Assembly: GCF_020510585.1 (NCBI RefSeq)
Contig: NZ_CP075190.1
Location: forward strand, 1-64,000
Length of the DNA: 64,000 nt
Reading direction: 5' to 3'
Source of the DNA: Ferribacterium limneticum
GTDB lineage: Bacteria; Pseudomonadota; Gammaproteobacteria; Burkholderiales; Rhodocyclaceae
The notes under the pieces were generated by a model. It was not told where the DNA came from and ran no database searches. It saw only the letters and a list, made by a program, of their open reading frames with translations. A program made the translations under genes and the position numbers. Positions 30,274-40,072 of the stretch are shown here, one piece after another; within the stretch, counting starts at the first letter, position 1; every line of letters starts with the position of its first letter.

Positions 30274-32426
30274 AGCGTATCGTCGCGGCGGGCGGCGCGT
30301 TCGCGGCAGCCATCGGCGGCATCCTGTGGTTCCTGCTGCTCATGTCCACGGCGGCGGATACCGTACTTTTTTCCCGCAACTATCCGCTGCTCATTGCCCT
30401 CAATGTCGCGCTGGCGCTCGGCATGCTCGGCCTGGTCGGCTGGCAGTTGCGCACACTGTGGCGCGATTATCAGGCCCAGGTTTTCGGCGCCCGCCTCAAG
30501 CTGCGCTTGATGCTGATGTTCGGCGTCATTGCCGTGTTGCCCGGGGCCCTCGTCTATGGTGTTTCGGTGCAGTTCGTCACCCGCTCGATCGAGAGCTGGT
30601 TCGATGTGCGCGTCGAAAAGGCCCTCGAATCCGGCCTGCAACTCGGCCGCTCGGCACTCGATTCGCTGCTGCTCGATCTCGGTGACAAGGCGCGTAGCAT
30701 GGCCGCCGAACTGTCCGACATCCAGGAATCGTCCCGTCGCTCAGCCTTGTTGCGCCTGCGCGAAGAAAAGGGCGTCCAGTCGGTGGCGCTGTTCTCGGTT
30801 GGCGGCCAATTGTTGTCGAGCGCCACCACCGAACTGTCCAGCCTGCTTCCCGATTTGCCCAGCCAGGCCCAGTTGAAACAGGCGCGCAGCACGCAGATGG
30901 TGAGCACCATCGAAGGTGAAGGCGGCAAGCTTTATCTGCGCGTACTGGTGCCGGTCAGTGCCCGGGAAATGTTCGAGGAGCCGCGTATCCTGCAACTGAC
31001 CCAGCCCGTGCCGTCGGGGCTGGCCCATGATGCCGATGCGGTGCAAGGGGTTTATCGCGACTATCAGGAATTGCATCTGGCCCGCGAAGGCCTGACCCGT
31101 ATTTATGCCCTGACGCTGACGCTGACCGTGCTCGTGGCACTCTTCGGCGCCTTTGCCCTGGCCTATGTCATGGCCCGTCGGCTGGCCGCGCCGCTCTATA
31201 TCCTGGCCGAAGGCACGCAGGCCGTGGCGCAGGGCGACTTTTCGCCGCGCCAGGCGATTTACAGCGGTGACGAACTCGGCGTCCTGACCCAATCGTTCAA
31301 CCGGATGACCCGCCAGCTCGATGATGCCCGCCGCGAAACCGAGCGCCACCGGGCGGAGCTTGAATCGGCACGCGGCTATCTCGAATCCATCCTGGCCAAT
31401 CTGTCGACGGGTGTACTGGTATTCGACCGCCATTTCGTCCTGCGCACCGTCAATGAGGGGGCCCTGACCATCTTGAACGACGATTTCATGGACCTGGTTG
31501 GTGCCGCGGCCGAGCATTGGCCACGCCAGCAGGCGCTCGGCACCTTCATTCGCGAACAGTTTTCCGGCACCGAAGAGGCCGAATGGCAAGCCCAGCTCGA
31601 AATGGAACGGCCGAACGGCATGCCGCAGGTCTTGCTGCTGCGCGGCTCCCGCCTGCCGGAAGCCAGCGGTGGTGGCGATGTCGTGGTTTTCGACGATGTA
31701 ACCCGCCTGATTGCCGCCCAGCGCAGCGCCGCCTGGGGCGAAGTGGCCCGTCGTCTGGCGCATGAGATCAAGAATCCGCTGACGCCGATCCAGCTCTCCG
31801 CCGAGCGCCTGCAATTCAAGCTCGCCGACAAGCTTTCCAACGGCGACGCCGACATGCTGGCGCGTGGTACGCAGACGATCATCAACCAGGTTCAGGCCAT
31901 GAAGCGGATGGTCGACGATTTCCGCGATTACGCCCGGATGCCGGCACCGGAAGTGGCCGAACTCGACCTCAACGAACTGATCGGCGAAGTGCTGGGACTC
32001 TACGAAAGCTCGTCAGCAACCATCGAAACCCGGTTGGCCGCCGATCTGCCGCCGATTCTCGGCGACGCCACGCAATTGCGCCAGATCATTCACAACTTGC
32101 TGCGCAATGCCGAAGACGCGCTGGAAGGCCGTGATGCGAAGCGCATCCTGATCCAGACCGAAGCAGTCGGCCGTCAAGCCAGCCTGACCATTGCCGACAA
32201 CGGCCCCGGCTTCCCGGTCGAACTGCTGCCCCGCATATTCGAGCCCTATGTCACCACCAAGGCCCGCGGCACTGGCCTTGGCTTACCTATCGTCAAGAAA
32301 ATTGTAGAAGAACACCTGGGTACCATCGAAATAAGCAATGCACCCGAGGGCGGCGCGCGGATCGATATTCGCCTGCCCCTGGTGAAAGCGGAGGAAGCCA
32401 AAAATGGCAATCATTCTGGTCGTTGA
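30270..32426 (+). CDS. NtrY-like sensor histidine kinase
   Basis: A 718-residue membrane kinase. Two N-terminal hydrophobic segments (about 5-27, 36-58) and another near 80-100 precede a periplasmic region. A transmembrane segment (about 285-310) is followed by HAMP, PAS, HisKA with ARRLAHEIKNPLTPIQLSAE, and an HATPase domain ending ARGTGLGLPIVKKI. This is the NtrY/NtrX-type system, associated in various proteobacteria with nitrogen or redox control. It overlaps DUF4390 by 4 bp and the response-regulator gene by 23 bp. The signal is unknown. Confidence 0.9.
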   Translation: MKRIVAAGGAFAAAIGGILWFLLLMSTAADTVLFSRNYPLLIALNVALALGMLGLVGWQLRTLWRDYQAQVFGARLKLRLMLMFGVIAVLPGALVYGVSVQFVTRSIESWFDVRVEKALESGLQLGRSALDSLLLDLGDKARSMAAELSDIQESSRRSALLRLREEKGVQSVALFSVGGQLLSSATTELSSLLPDLPSQAQLKQARSTQMVSTIEGEGGKLYLRVLVPVSAREMFEEPRILQLTQPVPSGLAHDADAVQGVYRDYQELHLAREGLTRIYALTLTLTVLVALFGAFALAYVMARRLAAPLYILAEGTQAVAQGDFSPRQAIYSGDELGVLTQSFNRMTRQLDDARRETERHRAELESARGYLESILANLSTGVLVFDRHFVLRTVNEGALTILNDDFMDLVGAAAEHWPRQQALGTFIREQFSGTEEAEWQAQLEMERPNGMPQVLLLRGSRLPEASGGGDVVVFDDVTRLIAAQRSAAWGEVARRLAHEIKNPLTPIQLSAERLQFKLADKLSNGDADMLARGTQTIINQVQAMKRMVDDFRDYARMPAPEVAELDLNELIGEVLGLYESSSATIETRLAADLPPILGDATQLRQIIHNLLRNAEDALEGRDAKRILIQTEAVGRQASLTIADNGPGFPVELLPRIFEPYVTTKARGTGLGLPIVKKIVEEHLGTIEISNAPEGGARIDIRLPLVKAEEAKNGNHSGR

Positions 32427-33669
32427 CGACGAAGTCGGTATACGCGAACTGTTGTCCGAAATTCTGATCGACGAAGGCTACGACGTGCGTGTCGCCGAAA
32501 ACGCGACGGCTGCTCGCGTGATCCGCAATGAAATACGTCCCGACCTCGTGCTGCTCGATATCTGGATGCCTGACACCGACGGCATCACATTGCTCAAGGA
32601 ATGGCACGCGGCCGGGCATCTCAACATGCCGGTGGTCATGATGTCCGGACACGGCACAATCGACACGGCGGTCGAGGCAACGCGCTTCGGTGCTTTCGAT
32701 TTCCTCGAGAAGCCCATCGCACTGCAAAAACTGCTTTCTACGGTCCAGAAAGCCCTCAAGCACGACAAGTCGCCGGCGCGTCTGGCGCTGACGCTGGAGG
32801 CGTTCAGCCGTCTCGCTTTCGTCAAGGAATTCAAACGGCGTCTCGAGCAGGCAGCGGCCAAGTCGCCCATTTTGCTGATCAAGGGCGCCAATGGCGGCAT
32901 GGCCGAAATTTGTGCCCGTACCCTGCAACCGCCGCGCGCACCATGGCTCGATCTGTCCAGCGTGAGCAGCGCGTTGACGCAGGAAATGCTCGAAAAAGTG
33001 ACCGGGGGGATCCTGTTCGTGCCGGATATGGCCGGGCTCGGCAAAATGCAGCAGATGAATATGGCTTTTGCGGTCGACCGGCTGGAAAAGCTGAATTTGC
33101 AAATGATCGTCGCCACGGCGAGTAGCACCAGCGCGCTCAGCGAAGCGGGTTGGGACAGCAAACTGCTGGCCCGCCTTGGCGAAATCTGGGTGGCCGTACC
33201 GTCGCTGGCTGGGCATGGTGATGAATTGCCGGAAATCGCCAGCCTGTTGTTGACCAATTTCGTCGAGCGCGGCGAGGTGCCAGCCCGGCGCTTGTCGAGC
33301 GCGGCGCTCAATGCACTGCGCACCCTGTCCTGGAAAGCCAACCCGGAATCAAGCTGGAACGATCTGTATGCGCTGGTGCGCAATCTGGCGATCACGTCCC
33401 TGGAAGAAGAGATCAGCGCCGACGACGTCGCCCGCGTCATGCCGGCAGACGCCGGCGGCAGCCCGGAAGTGCTTTCATTGCTGCCGCTCTTCGATCAGCC
33501 CTTGCGCGAGGCGCGCGATGCTTTCGAAAAAATGTACTTCGAGCATCACCTGCGTCTTGAAGGGGGCAACATGACCAAGCTGGCCGATCGTTCCGGGCTT
33601 GAGCGCACGCATTTGTATCGAAAACTGAAGCAATTGGACGTCAAGCTCGGCAAGCGCAGCGAAGAATAA
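32404..33669 (+). CDS. NtrX-like response regulator with degenerate AAA+ domain
   Basis: The 421-residue protein has an intact receiver domain (phospho-Asp in LVLLDIWMPDTDG, Lys in FLEKPI) and a C-terminal Fis-type HTH (MTKLADRSGLERTHLYRKLKQL). The central region occupies the place of the sigma-54-activating AAA+ domain. However, its Walker A position reads LIKGANGGMAEI instead of GxxGxGKE, and I find no GAFTGA loop. It therefore should not hydrolyse ATP or remodel sigma-54 holoenzyme, and probably acts as a simple activator or repressor. It is coupled with the upstream kinase. Confidence 0.9.
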   Translation: MAIILVVDDEVGIRELLSEILIDEGYDVRVAENATAARVIRNEIRPDLVLLDIWMPDTDGITLLKEWHAAGHLNMPVVMMSGHGTIDTAVEATRFGAFDFLEKPIALQKLLSTVQKALKHDKSPARLALTLEAFSRLAFVKEFKRRLEQAAAKSPILLIKGANGGMAEICARTLQPPRAPWLDLSSVSSALTQEMLEKVTGGILFVPDMAGLGKMQQMNMAFAVDRLEKLNLQMIVATASSTSALSEAGWDSKLLARLGEIWVAVPSLAGHGDELPEIASLLLTNFVERGEVPARRLSSAALNALRTLSWKANPESSWNDLYALVRNLAITSLEEEISADDVARVMPADAGGSPEVLSLLPLFDQPLREARDAFEKMYFEHHLRLEGGNMTKLADRSGLERTHLYRKLKQLDVKLGKRSEE

Positions 33670-33694
33670 TTACCCGGTAAAAAAAGGGGGGGCC

Positions 33695-35128
33695 ATGAAA
33701 GTCATCATTCTCGGCGCCGGGCAGGTCGGCGCCAGCGTTGCCGAAGGCCTGGTTTCAGAAGAAAACGACATTACGATCGTCGATTACGATGCCGCCCGGC
33801 TCGCCCAGTTGCAGGACCGGCTTGATCTGCGCACGGTCGTCGGCAATGCAGCAACGCCGTCGGTGTTGCGCGAAGCTGGCGCGGAAGACGCCGACATGGT
33901 CATCGCGGTGACCCAGAGCGATCAGTCCAACCTGGTGGCCTGCAAGCTGGCGCATAGCGTCTTCAATGTGCCGACGCGGATTGCTCGCCTGCGTTCGCGG
34001 GACTTTCTCGAGGACGAGAGCCTGCTGTCCCCCGAGAATTTTGCAGTCGATTATGCGCTCTGTCCGGAGCAGGTGATTACCGACTACATCCGTCGTCTGA
34101 TCGAGTTTCCTGAAGCCCTGCAGGTGCTTACTTTTGCCAAGGGCCGGGTCAGCCTGGTGGCCGTGCGCGCTTACGAGGGAGGGTTGCTGGTTGGCAAGCA
34201 GATCAAGCAGATGCGTGAGTTTCTGCCGCCCGACATGGACGCGCGGATTGCTGCCATTTTTCGCCGTGACCAGGCGGTATTTCCGGAAGGCAATACGGTG
34301 GTCGAGGCCGGCGACGAGGTCTTTCTGCTGGCTGCCGCCGAGCACATCCGGCCGGTCCTGCGCCAGCTCCGGCGGATGATGAAACCTGTCGAGCGGATCA
34401 TGATCGCTGGCGGAGGCAACATTGGTTTGCGCCTGGCCAAGTCGCTCGAGAAACGCTACGAAATCAAGCTGATCGAAGGCCGCAAGGAACGCGCCGAATT
34501 GATCGCCAACGAACTGGACAACACCCTTGTCCTGCTTGGCGACGCGACCGACGAAGAATTGCTGGAGAGAGAAAACATCGCCGAGATGGACCTTTTTCTC
34601 GCCCTGACCAACGACGACGAAGACAACATCATGGCCGGCAGCCTGGCCAAGCGTCTGGGCAGCAAAAGGGTAGTCGCCCTGATCAACCGTCGTGCCTACG
34701 CCGAGATGATCGAAGGTGGCCCAATTGACATCGGCATTTCGCCAGCCCAGGTGTCGATCGGCGCTCTGCTGGCGCATGTCAGGCAGGGCGACGTGGCGGA
34801 AGTCCATTCTCTGCGGCGTGGTGCGGCCGAAGCGCTGGAGTTGGTCGCCCACGGCGATGCGAAAACGTCGCAGATCATTGGCAAACGCATCGACCAGATC
34901 GACTGGCCGCATGGCGTCACGGTTGCCGCGCTGGTGCGCAATTTCGACAAGGCCGTGGTTGTCGGCCAGACCGATGACTGGACTTCGATTACCCGCCACG
35001 GCGAGGTGGTGATCGCGCACCACGACACGGTGATTGAAGCGGAAGACCACGTCATCGTTTTCTGCACCCGCAAGAAGCTCGTCAAGAAGGTTGAAAAGCT
35101 GTTCCAGGTCAGTTTTCACTTCTTTTAA
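33695..35128 (+). CDS. trkA: Trk potassium uptake regulator TrkA
   Basis: TrkA is the cytoplasmic NAD(H)/ATP-binding gating ring for the TrkH potassium channel. The 477 residues form two tandem RCK halves, each with a Rossmann dinucleotide motif (ILGAGQVGASVAEGL at the N-terminus, IAGGGNIGLRLAKSL near residue 235) and each followed by a TrkA-C domain. The length matches full-size TrkA. It is followed 10 bp later by trkH. Confidence 0.96.
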   Translation: MKVIILGAGQVGASVAEGLVSEENDITIVDYDAARLAQLQDRLDLRTVVGNAATPSVLREAGAEDADMVIAVTQSDQSNLVACKLAHSVFNVPTRIARLRSRDFLEDESLLSPENFAVDYALCPEQVITDYIRRLIEFPEALQVLTFAKGRVSLVAVRAYEGGLLVGKQIKQMREFLPPDMDARIAAIFRRDQAVFPEGNTVVEAGDEVFLLAAAEHIRPVLRQLRRMMKPVERIMIAGGGNIGLRLAKSLEKRYEIKLIEGRKERAELIANELDNTLVLLGDATDEELLERENIAEMDLFLALTNDDEDNIMAGSLAKRLGSKRVVALINRRAYAEMIEGGPIDIGISPAQVSIGALLAHVRQGDVAEVHSLRRGAAEALELVAHGDAKTSQIIGKRIDQIDWPHGVTVAALVRNFDKAVVVGQTDDWTSITRHGEVVIAHHDTVIEAEDHVIVFCTRKKLVKKVEKLFQVSFHFF

Positions 35129-35138
35129 GGGGTAGACC

Positions 35139-36593
35139 GTGACACGTTTTGCCCCTGTTTATCGCGCGCTGGGCATGATCATAATGCTCTTCGGGCTGAC
35201 CATGCTGGCACCGCTGATTCTGTCCTACGTCACCAATGATGGTGCGCAGACCGCCTACGACGAAGCCTTTGCCCTGACCATGCTGTGCGGTGCCTTTCTC
35301 TGGTATCGCTATCGTCGCTGCAAACGTGAGTTGAACATTCGCGACGGCTTCCTGATGGTTGTCCTCGTCTGGTCGGTATTGCCGGCCTTCGCTGCTATTC
35401 CGCTCATGCTGCAGCTCGGTATCAGCCATACCGACGCCTATTTCGAGACGGTCTCCGGGCTGACCACCACTGGTTCAACGGTGTTGTCCAATCTGGATAC
35501 CTTGCCCATGTCGATCAACCTGTGGCGCCACCAGCTGGTCTGGGTCGGTGGCATGGGCTTGATCGTGCTGGCTATCGCTATCCTGCCATTGCTTGGTATC
35601 GGCGGCCGACAGATGTTCAAGGCAGAAACCCCGGGTCCGATGAAGGATTCGAAAATGACGCCGCGAATTGCCGAGACGGCCAAGGGCTTGTGGCTGGTTT
35701 ACTTCGGTGTTTCGATGGCCTGCATCCTGGGGTACTGGTGGGCTGGCATGACTTGGTTCGATGCCATCTGCCATGGGTTTTCGACCATGGGGCTGGGCGG
35801 TTTTTCTACCCATGATGCCAGTTTTGGCTATTTCAACTCGCCAGCCATCGAGATGGTGGCGATTGTTTTCATGCTTTTTGCCGGCATGAACTTCGGGACG
35901 CTGTTTCTGGCCGTTAGCAGACGATCCCTGCGCCCCTATCTGCGCGATCCGGAAGCAGCATGGTTCATCGGAGCCTGTGCCATCAGCATCCTGTTTGTCG
36001 CGCTCTATATCTGGAAAGACGGCGCCTACGCCGATCTTGATACGGCGTTTCGCCATTCGGCCTTCAATGTCATTTCGATTGCGACAACGACTGGCTACGC
36101 CAGCGTCGATTTTGCGTTATGGCCGATCTTCGCGCCGCTATGGATGCTTTTCCTGTCCAGTTTTGCCACCAGCGCGGGGTCGACCGGAGGCGGCATCAAG
36201 ATGATGCGGGCGATCCTGCTTTACAAGCAGGTCTATCGCGAACTGGTACGTGCCATGCACCCGAATGCGGTGTACAACATCAGAATTGGCGGCCAGACGG
36301 CACCACAGCCTATCCTGTTCGCGGTGCTCTCATTCGCCTTCATGTATATGGTCAGCATCGTCTCTCTGACCTTGCTCATGACATTTACCGGCCTCGATAT
36401 CGTTTCGGCCTTTACGGCCATTGTTGCCAGCATCAACAACACCGGCCCCGGCCTTGGCGTGGTTGGTCCATCGACCACCTATGCAATTCTCGAAGACTTC
36501 CAGACCTGGATCTGCATCTTCGCCATGCTGCTCGGCCGGCTTGAAATATTCACGCTACTGGTTGTTCTGACCCCCGCCTTCTGGCGGAAGTGA
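35139..36593 (+). CDS. trkH: Trk potassium transporter membrane subunit TrkH
   Basis: TrkH is the inner-membrane potassium channel subunit, a four-fold pseudo-repeat of M-P-M units. The 484-residue, strongly hydrophobic protein starts with GTG at 35139, preceded by AAGGGG. Selectivity-loop segments include SGLTTTGSTV, GFSTMGLGGFS, STTTGYAS-like IATTTGYAS and NNTGPGLG. It closes the rsmB-ntrYX-trkAH run and is followed by a hairpin at 36604-36629. Confidence 0.96.
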   Translation: MTRFAPVYRALGMIIMLFGLTMLAPLILSYVTNDGAQTAYDEAFALTMLCGAFLWYRYRRCKRELNIRDGFLMVVLVWSVLPAFAAIPLMLQLGISHTDAYFETVSGLTTTGSTVLSNLDTLPMSINLWRHQLVWVGGMGLIVLAIAILPLLGIGGRQMFKAETPGPMKDSKMTPRIAETAKGLWLVYFGVSMACILGYWWAGMTWFDAICHGFSTMGLGGFSTHDASFGYFNSPAIEMVAIVFMLFAGMNFGTLFLAVSRRSLRPYLRDPEAAWFIGACAISILFVALYIWKDGAYADLDTAFRHSAFNVISIATTTGYASVDFALWPIFAPLWMLFLSSFATSAGSTGGGIKMMRAILLYKQVYRELVRAMHPNAVYNIRIGGQTAPQPILFAVLSFAFMYMVSIVSLTLLMTFTGLDIVSAFTAIVASINNTGPGLGVVGPSTTYAILEDFQTWICIFAMLLGRLEIFTLLVVLTPAFWRK

Positions 36594-36603
36594 CCCGGCG
36601 CCC

Positions 36604-36629
36604 GGAAAGGCGGATAATTCCGCCTTTCC
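36604..36629 (+). terminator. Intrinsic terminator after trkH
   Basis: GGAAAGGCGG (36604-36613) and CCGCCTTTCC (36620-36629) form a perfect 10-bp stem with a 6-nt loop, followed by GATTTTCT. The T-run is interrupted, so termination may be partial before hemE. Confidence 0.7.
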
Positions 36630-36650
36630 GATTTTCTGGCGGAGTCCGAC

Positions 36651-37718
36651 GTGAGCCGACCCAAGAACGATACTTTCCTGCGCGCCCTTCTCAAAGAGCC
36701 GACCGAATACACCCCGCTGTGGCTGATGCGCCAGGCTGGCCGTTACCTGCCTGAATATTGCGAGACCCGCAAACGGGCCGGCAACTTCCTGAACCTGTGC
36801 AAATCCCCGGCAATGGCCTGCGAAGTGACACTGCAGCCGCTCGCCCGCTACAACCTCGATGCCGCCATCCTGTTTTCCGATATCCTGACCGTGCCGGACG
36901 CCATGGGCCTCGGCCTCTACTTCGCCGAAGGCGAGGGCCCCAAGTTCGAGCGCCCGCTGCGCGAAGAATGGGCCATCAATAACCTGACCGCACCAGATCC
37001 CTACGAGCATCTCGGCTACGTCATGGATGCCGTCTCGGAAATCCGCCGTGCCCTGGACAACTCGGTGCCGCTCATCGGCTTCTCCGGCAGCCCCTACACG
37101 CTGGCCTGCTATATGGTCGAAGGCGAGGGGTCGAGCGATTTCCGCAACATCAAGGGCATGCTCTACAACCGCCCGGACCTTCTGCACCGCATTCTGTCGG
37201 TGACGGCAGATTCCGTGATTGCCTACCTGAATGCCCAGATCGACTGCGGCGCCCAGGCCGTGATGATCTTCGACACCTGGGGCGGCTCGCTGTCCAACGC
37301 GGCCTACGAGGAATTCTCGCTGCAATACATGCGCCGCATCGTTGCCGGCCTGAAGAAGGAAAAAGACGGTCAGCGCATTCCGAGCATCGTGTTCACCAAG
37401 AACGGCGGCCTGTGGCTCGAAAAGATTGCCGACATCGGTTGCGATGCGGTCGGTCTGGACTGGACCATCGACATCGGTGATGCGCGTCGTCGCGTCGGTG
37501 ACAAGGTGGCCTTGCAGGGCAATCTCGACCCGAACGTGCTGTTTGCGCAGCCGGAAATCGTCGCCGCCGAAGCGAAAAAAGTGCTCGATAGCTTCGGCCC
37601 GGCCAATACCGGCCATGTTTTCAACCTGGGTCACGGCATTTCTCAATTCACTCCGCCGGATAGCGTTACGGTGCTGGTCGAGACGGTGCATTCATACAGC
37701 AAACTATTACGTAAGTAA
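36651..37718 (+). CDS. hemE: Uroporphyrinogen decarboxylase
   Basis: HemE decarboxylates the four acetate groups of uroporphyrinogen III to give coproporphyrinogen III in haem synthesis. The 355 residues contain the family signatures [15 protein letters not shown] near the N-terminus and [16 protein letters not shown]. The start is GTG at 36651. The gene borders the 285-bp DnaA-box-rich gap before priA. Confidence 0.98.
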   Translation: MSRPKNDTFLRALLKEPTEYTPLWLMRQAGRYLPEYCETRKRAGNFLNLCKSPAMACEVTLQPLARYNLDAAILFSDILTVPDAMGLGLYFAEGEGPKFERPLREEWAINNLTAPDPYEHLGYVMDAVSEIRRALDNSVPLIGFSGSPYTLACYMVEGEGSSDFRNIKGMLYNRPDLLHRILSVTADSVIAYLNAQIDCGAQAVMIFDTWGGSLSNAAYEEFSLQYMRRIVAGLKKEKDGQRIPSIVFTKNGGLWLEKIADIGCDAVGLDWTIDIGDARRRVGDKVALQGNLDPNVLFAQPEIVAAEAKKVLDSFGPANTGHVFNLGHGISQFTPPDSVTVLVETVHSYSKLLRK

Positions 37719-38003
37719 TAGCCATAAGTGAGGGGCAAGGCTTGACTTATGCACAGAGTTTTGCCTCTCACTAAAAATAAACTCTGAAAATCCCTTGACT
37801 CAGCATTGTTTATTTAAATTATTGAATTTAAACGAATAGTGATGTTGCTCAATATTTCGGCAGAGTGACGGAATCCTTACCAAACCGTTACCTGACGCCA
37901 AAGTCAAAAAGAAATCCACAAAGTTATCCACAGTTTTTGTGGACAACTCAAAAACCCCGGTTTTGGGTCGCAATAAATCCGATTTTCTGGAGAAATAACG
38001 GCT
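37719..38003. other. Candidate replication origin (oriC-like) between hemE and priA
   Basis: This AT-rich 285-bp gap has a cluster of DnaA boxes: TTATGCACA (37747-37755), AAATCCACA (37912-37920), the perfect TTATCCACA (37924-37932) and TGTGGACAA (37938-37946, reverse, one mismatch). A strongly AT-rich stretch at 37770-37855 (GTTTATTTAAATTATTGAAT and flanks) could act as an unwinding element. An 11-bp inverted repeat (37728-37738 with 37761-37771) encloses the first box. No gene is evident. The gap also has the priA ribosome-binding site GGAGAA at 37989. Function as oriC is inferred. Confidence 0.6.
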
Positions 38004-40001
38004 TTGGCCGCTAAATCCATGCCCGTTTTGCGCGTCGCCCTCGATTTGCCGTTACATCGCCTTTTTGATTATGTGGCCGAAACAGCGTCGACCGCAGATA
38101 TCGGCTACAGGGTTCGCGTGCCATTCGGGCGGGGCGAGAAACTCGGGGTTATCGTCGATGTCGTCGCCGAAAGTGACTGGCCAATCGATCAGTTGAAGCA
38201 GGCGGTCGAAATATTGCGCGACTTGCCGCCACTGCCAGCAGATTTTTTTCGGCTCTGTGAATTTGCAAGTACTTACTATCAGGCAGCCTACGGTGAAGTT
38301 GTGCTTCAGGCTTTGCCGGTTGGACTCAAACGGCTTGATCCGCCGGACCGGCGCAGCGGACGCGCCACGCGAAAGCCGGAGCCAATCAAGCCCCCGGCCC
38401 TGACCGATGAGCAAGCCACGGCCTTGGCTGCCATCGATCCAGCCGCGGGTTTTTCCGTGCATCTGCTGCATGGCGTGACCGGCAGCGGCAAAACCGAGGT
38501 TTATCTTCGCCTGGTTGAGCAGGCATTGGCGGCTGGTCGGCAAGCTTTGTTGCTGGTCCCGGAAATCAACCTGACGCCGCAACTGGAGGGCCGGGTTCGG
38601 GCGCGCTTTCCCGAGGCGGGCGTCGTTTCCCTGCATAGCGAACTGGCCGAGGCGGCGCGCGAGCGCAACTGGCGGGCGGCTTTTGCCGGCGAGGCGAGCA
38701 TCATTCTTGGTACCAGGCTTTCCATCTTTACGCCGCTCCCCCAGCTCGGCCTGATCGTCATTGATGAAGAGCACGATCCATCGTTCAAGCAGCAGGACGG
38801 CATGCGTTATTCGGCGCGCGACGTTGGCGTTTTCCGGGCGCACCAGCTTGGCATTCCCATTCTGCTCGGCTCGGCGACGCCGTCGCTGGAGTCGTGGGCG
38901 AACGCGCAGGGTGGGCGTTATGGCCTGCTGACCCTGAATCAGCGCGCCAATCCGGAGGCGACACTGCCGGCGGTCCACATCATCAATACGCGCAAAATGG
39001 TCTTGAAGGAGGGGGTCAGCGAGCCGTTGATTGCCGCCATCAAGGAGCGTCTGGCGCGCGGCGAGCAGAGCCTTGTCTTCCTCAACCGCCGTGGTTACGC
39101 GCCGGTGCTGGCCTGCCCGGCCTGCGGCTGGATATCGCGCTGTACGCGCTGTGCAGCCAACATGGTCTTGCACCTGGCTGACCGCCGTCTGCGCTGCCAT
39201 CATTGCGGCTGCGAACACCGTGTTCCGAAGGCCTGCCCGACCTGCGGCAATCAGGATATCCATCCCTTCGGGCGGGGTACGCAACGGCTTGAAGTCTGGT
39301 TGCAGGAGCAGTTTCCCGAAGCGCGCATCCTGCGTGTCGACCGCGATTCCGTGAAGAGTCGCAAGCAGTGGGAAGCGATGCTTGAGCTCATCCATGGTGG
39401 TCAGGCCGACATTCTGGTTGGCACCCAGATGCTGGCCAAGGGCCACGATTTTCCCAAGCTGACGCTGGTCGGTGCGCTCGGTGCCGATGCCGCCCTGTAC
39501 GCCGCCGACTGGCGGGCGCCGGAGCGCCTGTTCGCCCAGTTGATGCAGGTCGCCGGCCGGGCCGGGCGGGCCGAATTGAAGGGTGAAGTGCTGATTCAGA
39601 CCGAGTATCCGGATCACCCGCTGTTTGCCGCGTTGGCTGAGCACGACTACCCGGGATTCGCCGCCCAGCAACTCAAGGAGCGCGAGCAAGCCGGCTTCCC
39701 GCCCTATGCCTTCCAGGCCGTGCTGCGCGCCGAGGCGCCGGAGATGGCCGACTCCATCGCTTTCCTCAACGTCGCCGCCGCCTTGCCGCTGATCGGCGAG
39801 CACGAGAATGTCATGATCTATGACCCGGTGCCGATGAAACTGGCCCGGCTGGCCAATCTGGAACGTGGCCAGTTGCTCGCCGAATCCTGTTCACGCCCGG
39901 CCTTGCAGAATTTCCTGCCGCGCTGGCGGGAGGCAATTGAGGGGATCAAAGCGCCATCGAAACTGCGCTGGCACATCGAGGTTGATCCGCTGGAGTTCTG
40001 A
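38004..40001 (+). CDS. priA: Primosomal protein N' (replication restart helicase PriA)
   Basis: PriA recognises stalled forks and D-loops and reloads the replisome. The 665 residues show an N-terminal 3'-DNA-binding domain, a helicase core with Walker A HGVTGSGKTEVYL and DEEHDPSFKQQDG, and the zinc-binding cysteine block (CPACGW, CTRC, CHHCGC, CPTCG). A TTG at 38004 lies 10 nt after GGAGA and fits better than the in-frame ATG at 38019, which is 25 nt away, so I keep the TTG start. It is immediately followed by a sigma-54-type promoter for the next gene. Confidence 0.95.
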   Translation: MAAKSMPVLRVALDLPLHRLFDYVAETASTADIGYRVRVPFGRGEKLGVIVDVVAESDWPIDQLKQAVEILRDLPPLPADFFRLCEFASTYYQAAYGEVVLQALPVGLKRLDPPDRRSGRATRKPEPIKPPALTDEQATALAAIDPAAGFSVHLLHGVTGSGKTEVYLRLVEQALAAGRQALLLVPEINLTPQLEGRVRARFPEAGVVSLHSELAEAARERNWRAAFAGEASIILGTRLSIFTPLPQLGLIVIDEEHDPSFKQQDGMRYSARDVGVFRAHQLGIPILLGSATPSLESWANAQGGRYGLLTLNQRANPEATLPAVHIINTRKMVLKEGVSEPLIAAIKERLARGEQSLVFLNRRGYAPVLACPACGWISRCTRCAANMVLHLADRRLRCHHCGCEHRVPKACPTCGNQDIHPFGRGTQRLEVWLQEQFPEARILRVDRDSVKSRKQWEAMLELIHGGQADILVGTQMLAKGHDFPKLTLVGALGADAALYAADWRAPERLFAQLMQVAGRAGRAELKGEVLIQTEYPDHPLFAALAEHDYPGFAAQQLKEREQAGFPPYAFQAVLRAEAPEMADSIAFLNVAAALPLIGEHENVMIYDPVPMKLARLANLERGQLLAESCSRPALQNFLPRWREAIEGIKAPSKLRWHIEVDPLEF

Positions 40002-40023
40002 GTTAACTGGTGTCGACGGTTTC

Positions 40024-40038
40024 GGCACGCCCCTTGCA
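40024..40038 (+). promoter_or_regulatory. Sigma-54 (-24/-12) promoter
   Basis: GGCACGCCCCTTGCA matches the sigma-54 consensus (GGCACN5TTGCA) with GG and GC exactly ten bases apart. Transcription would begin near 40049, about 24 nt before the EF-hand gene, with AAGGAG in between. Expression should need RpoN and an enhancer-binding activator. Confidence 0.82.
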
Positions 40039-40072
40039 GTGGAGTTATTCCAATCCGCGTAAGGAGTTCATC

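Noticed and set aside
35129..35141. GGTAGACCGTG before trkH as another USS-like copy
   Set aside because: Only a partial core without the A-run or second block; it coincides with the trkH ribosome-binding and start region.
37719..38003. Homology of this region to the hemE-adjacent origin of Caulobacter
   Set aside because: The shared hemE neighbour is striking, but the lineages are distant and box layout cannot be compared here; treated as coincidence.
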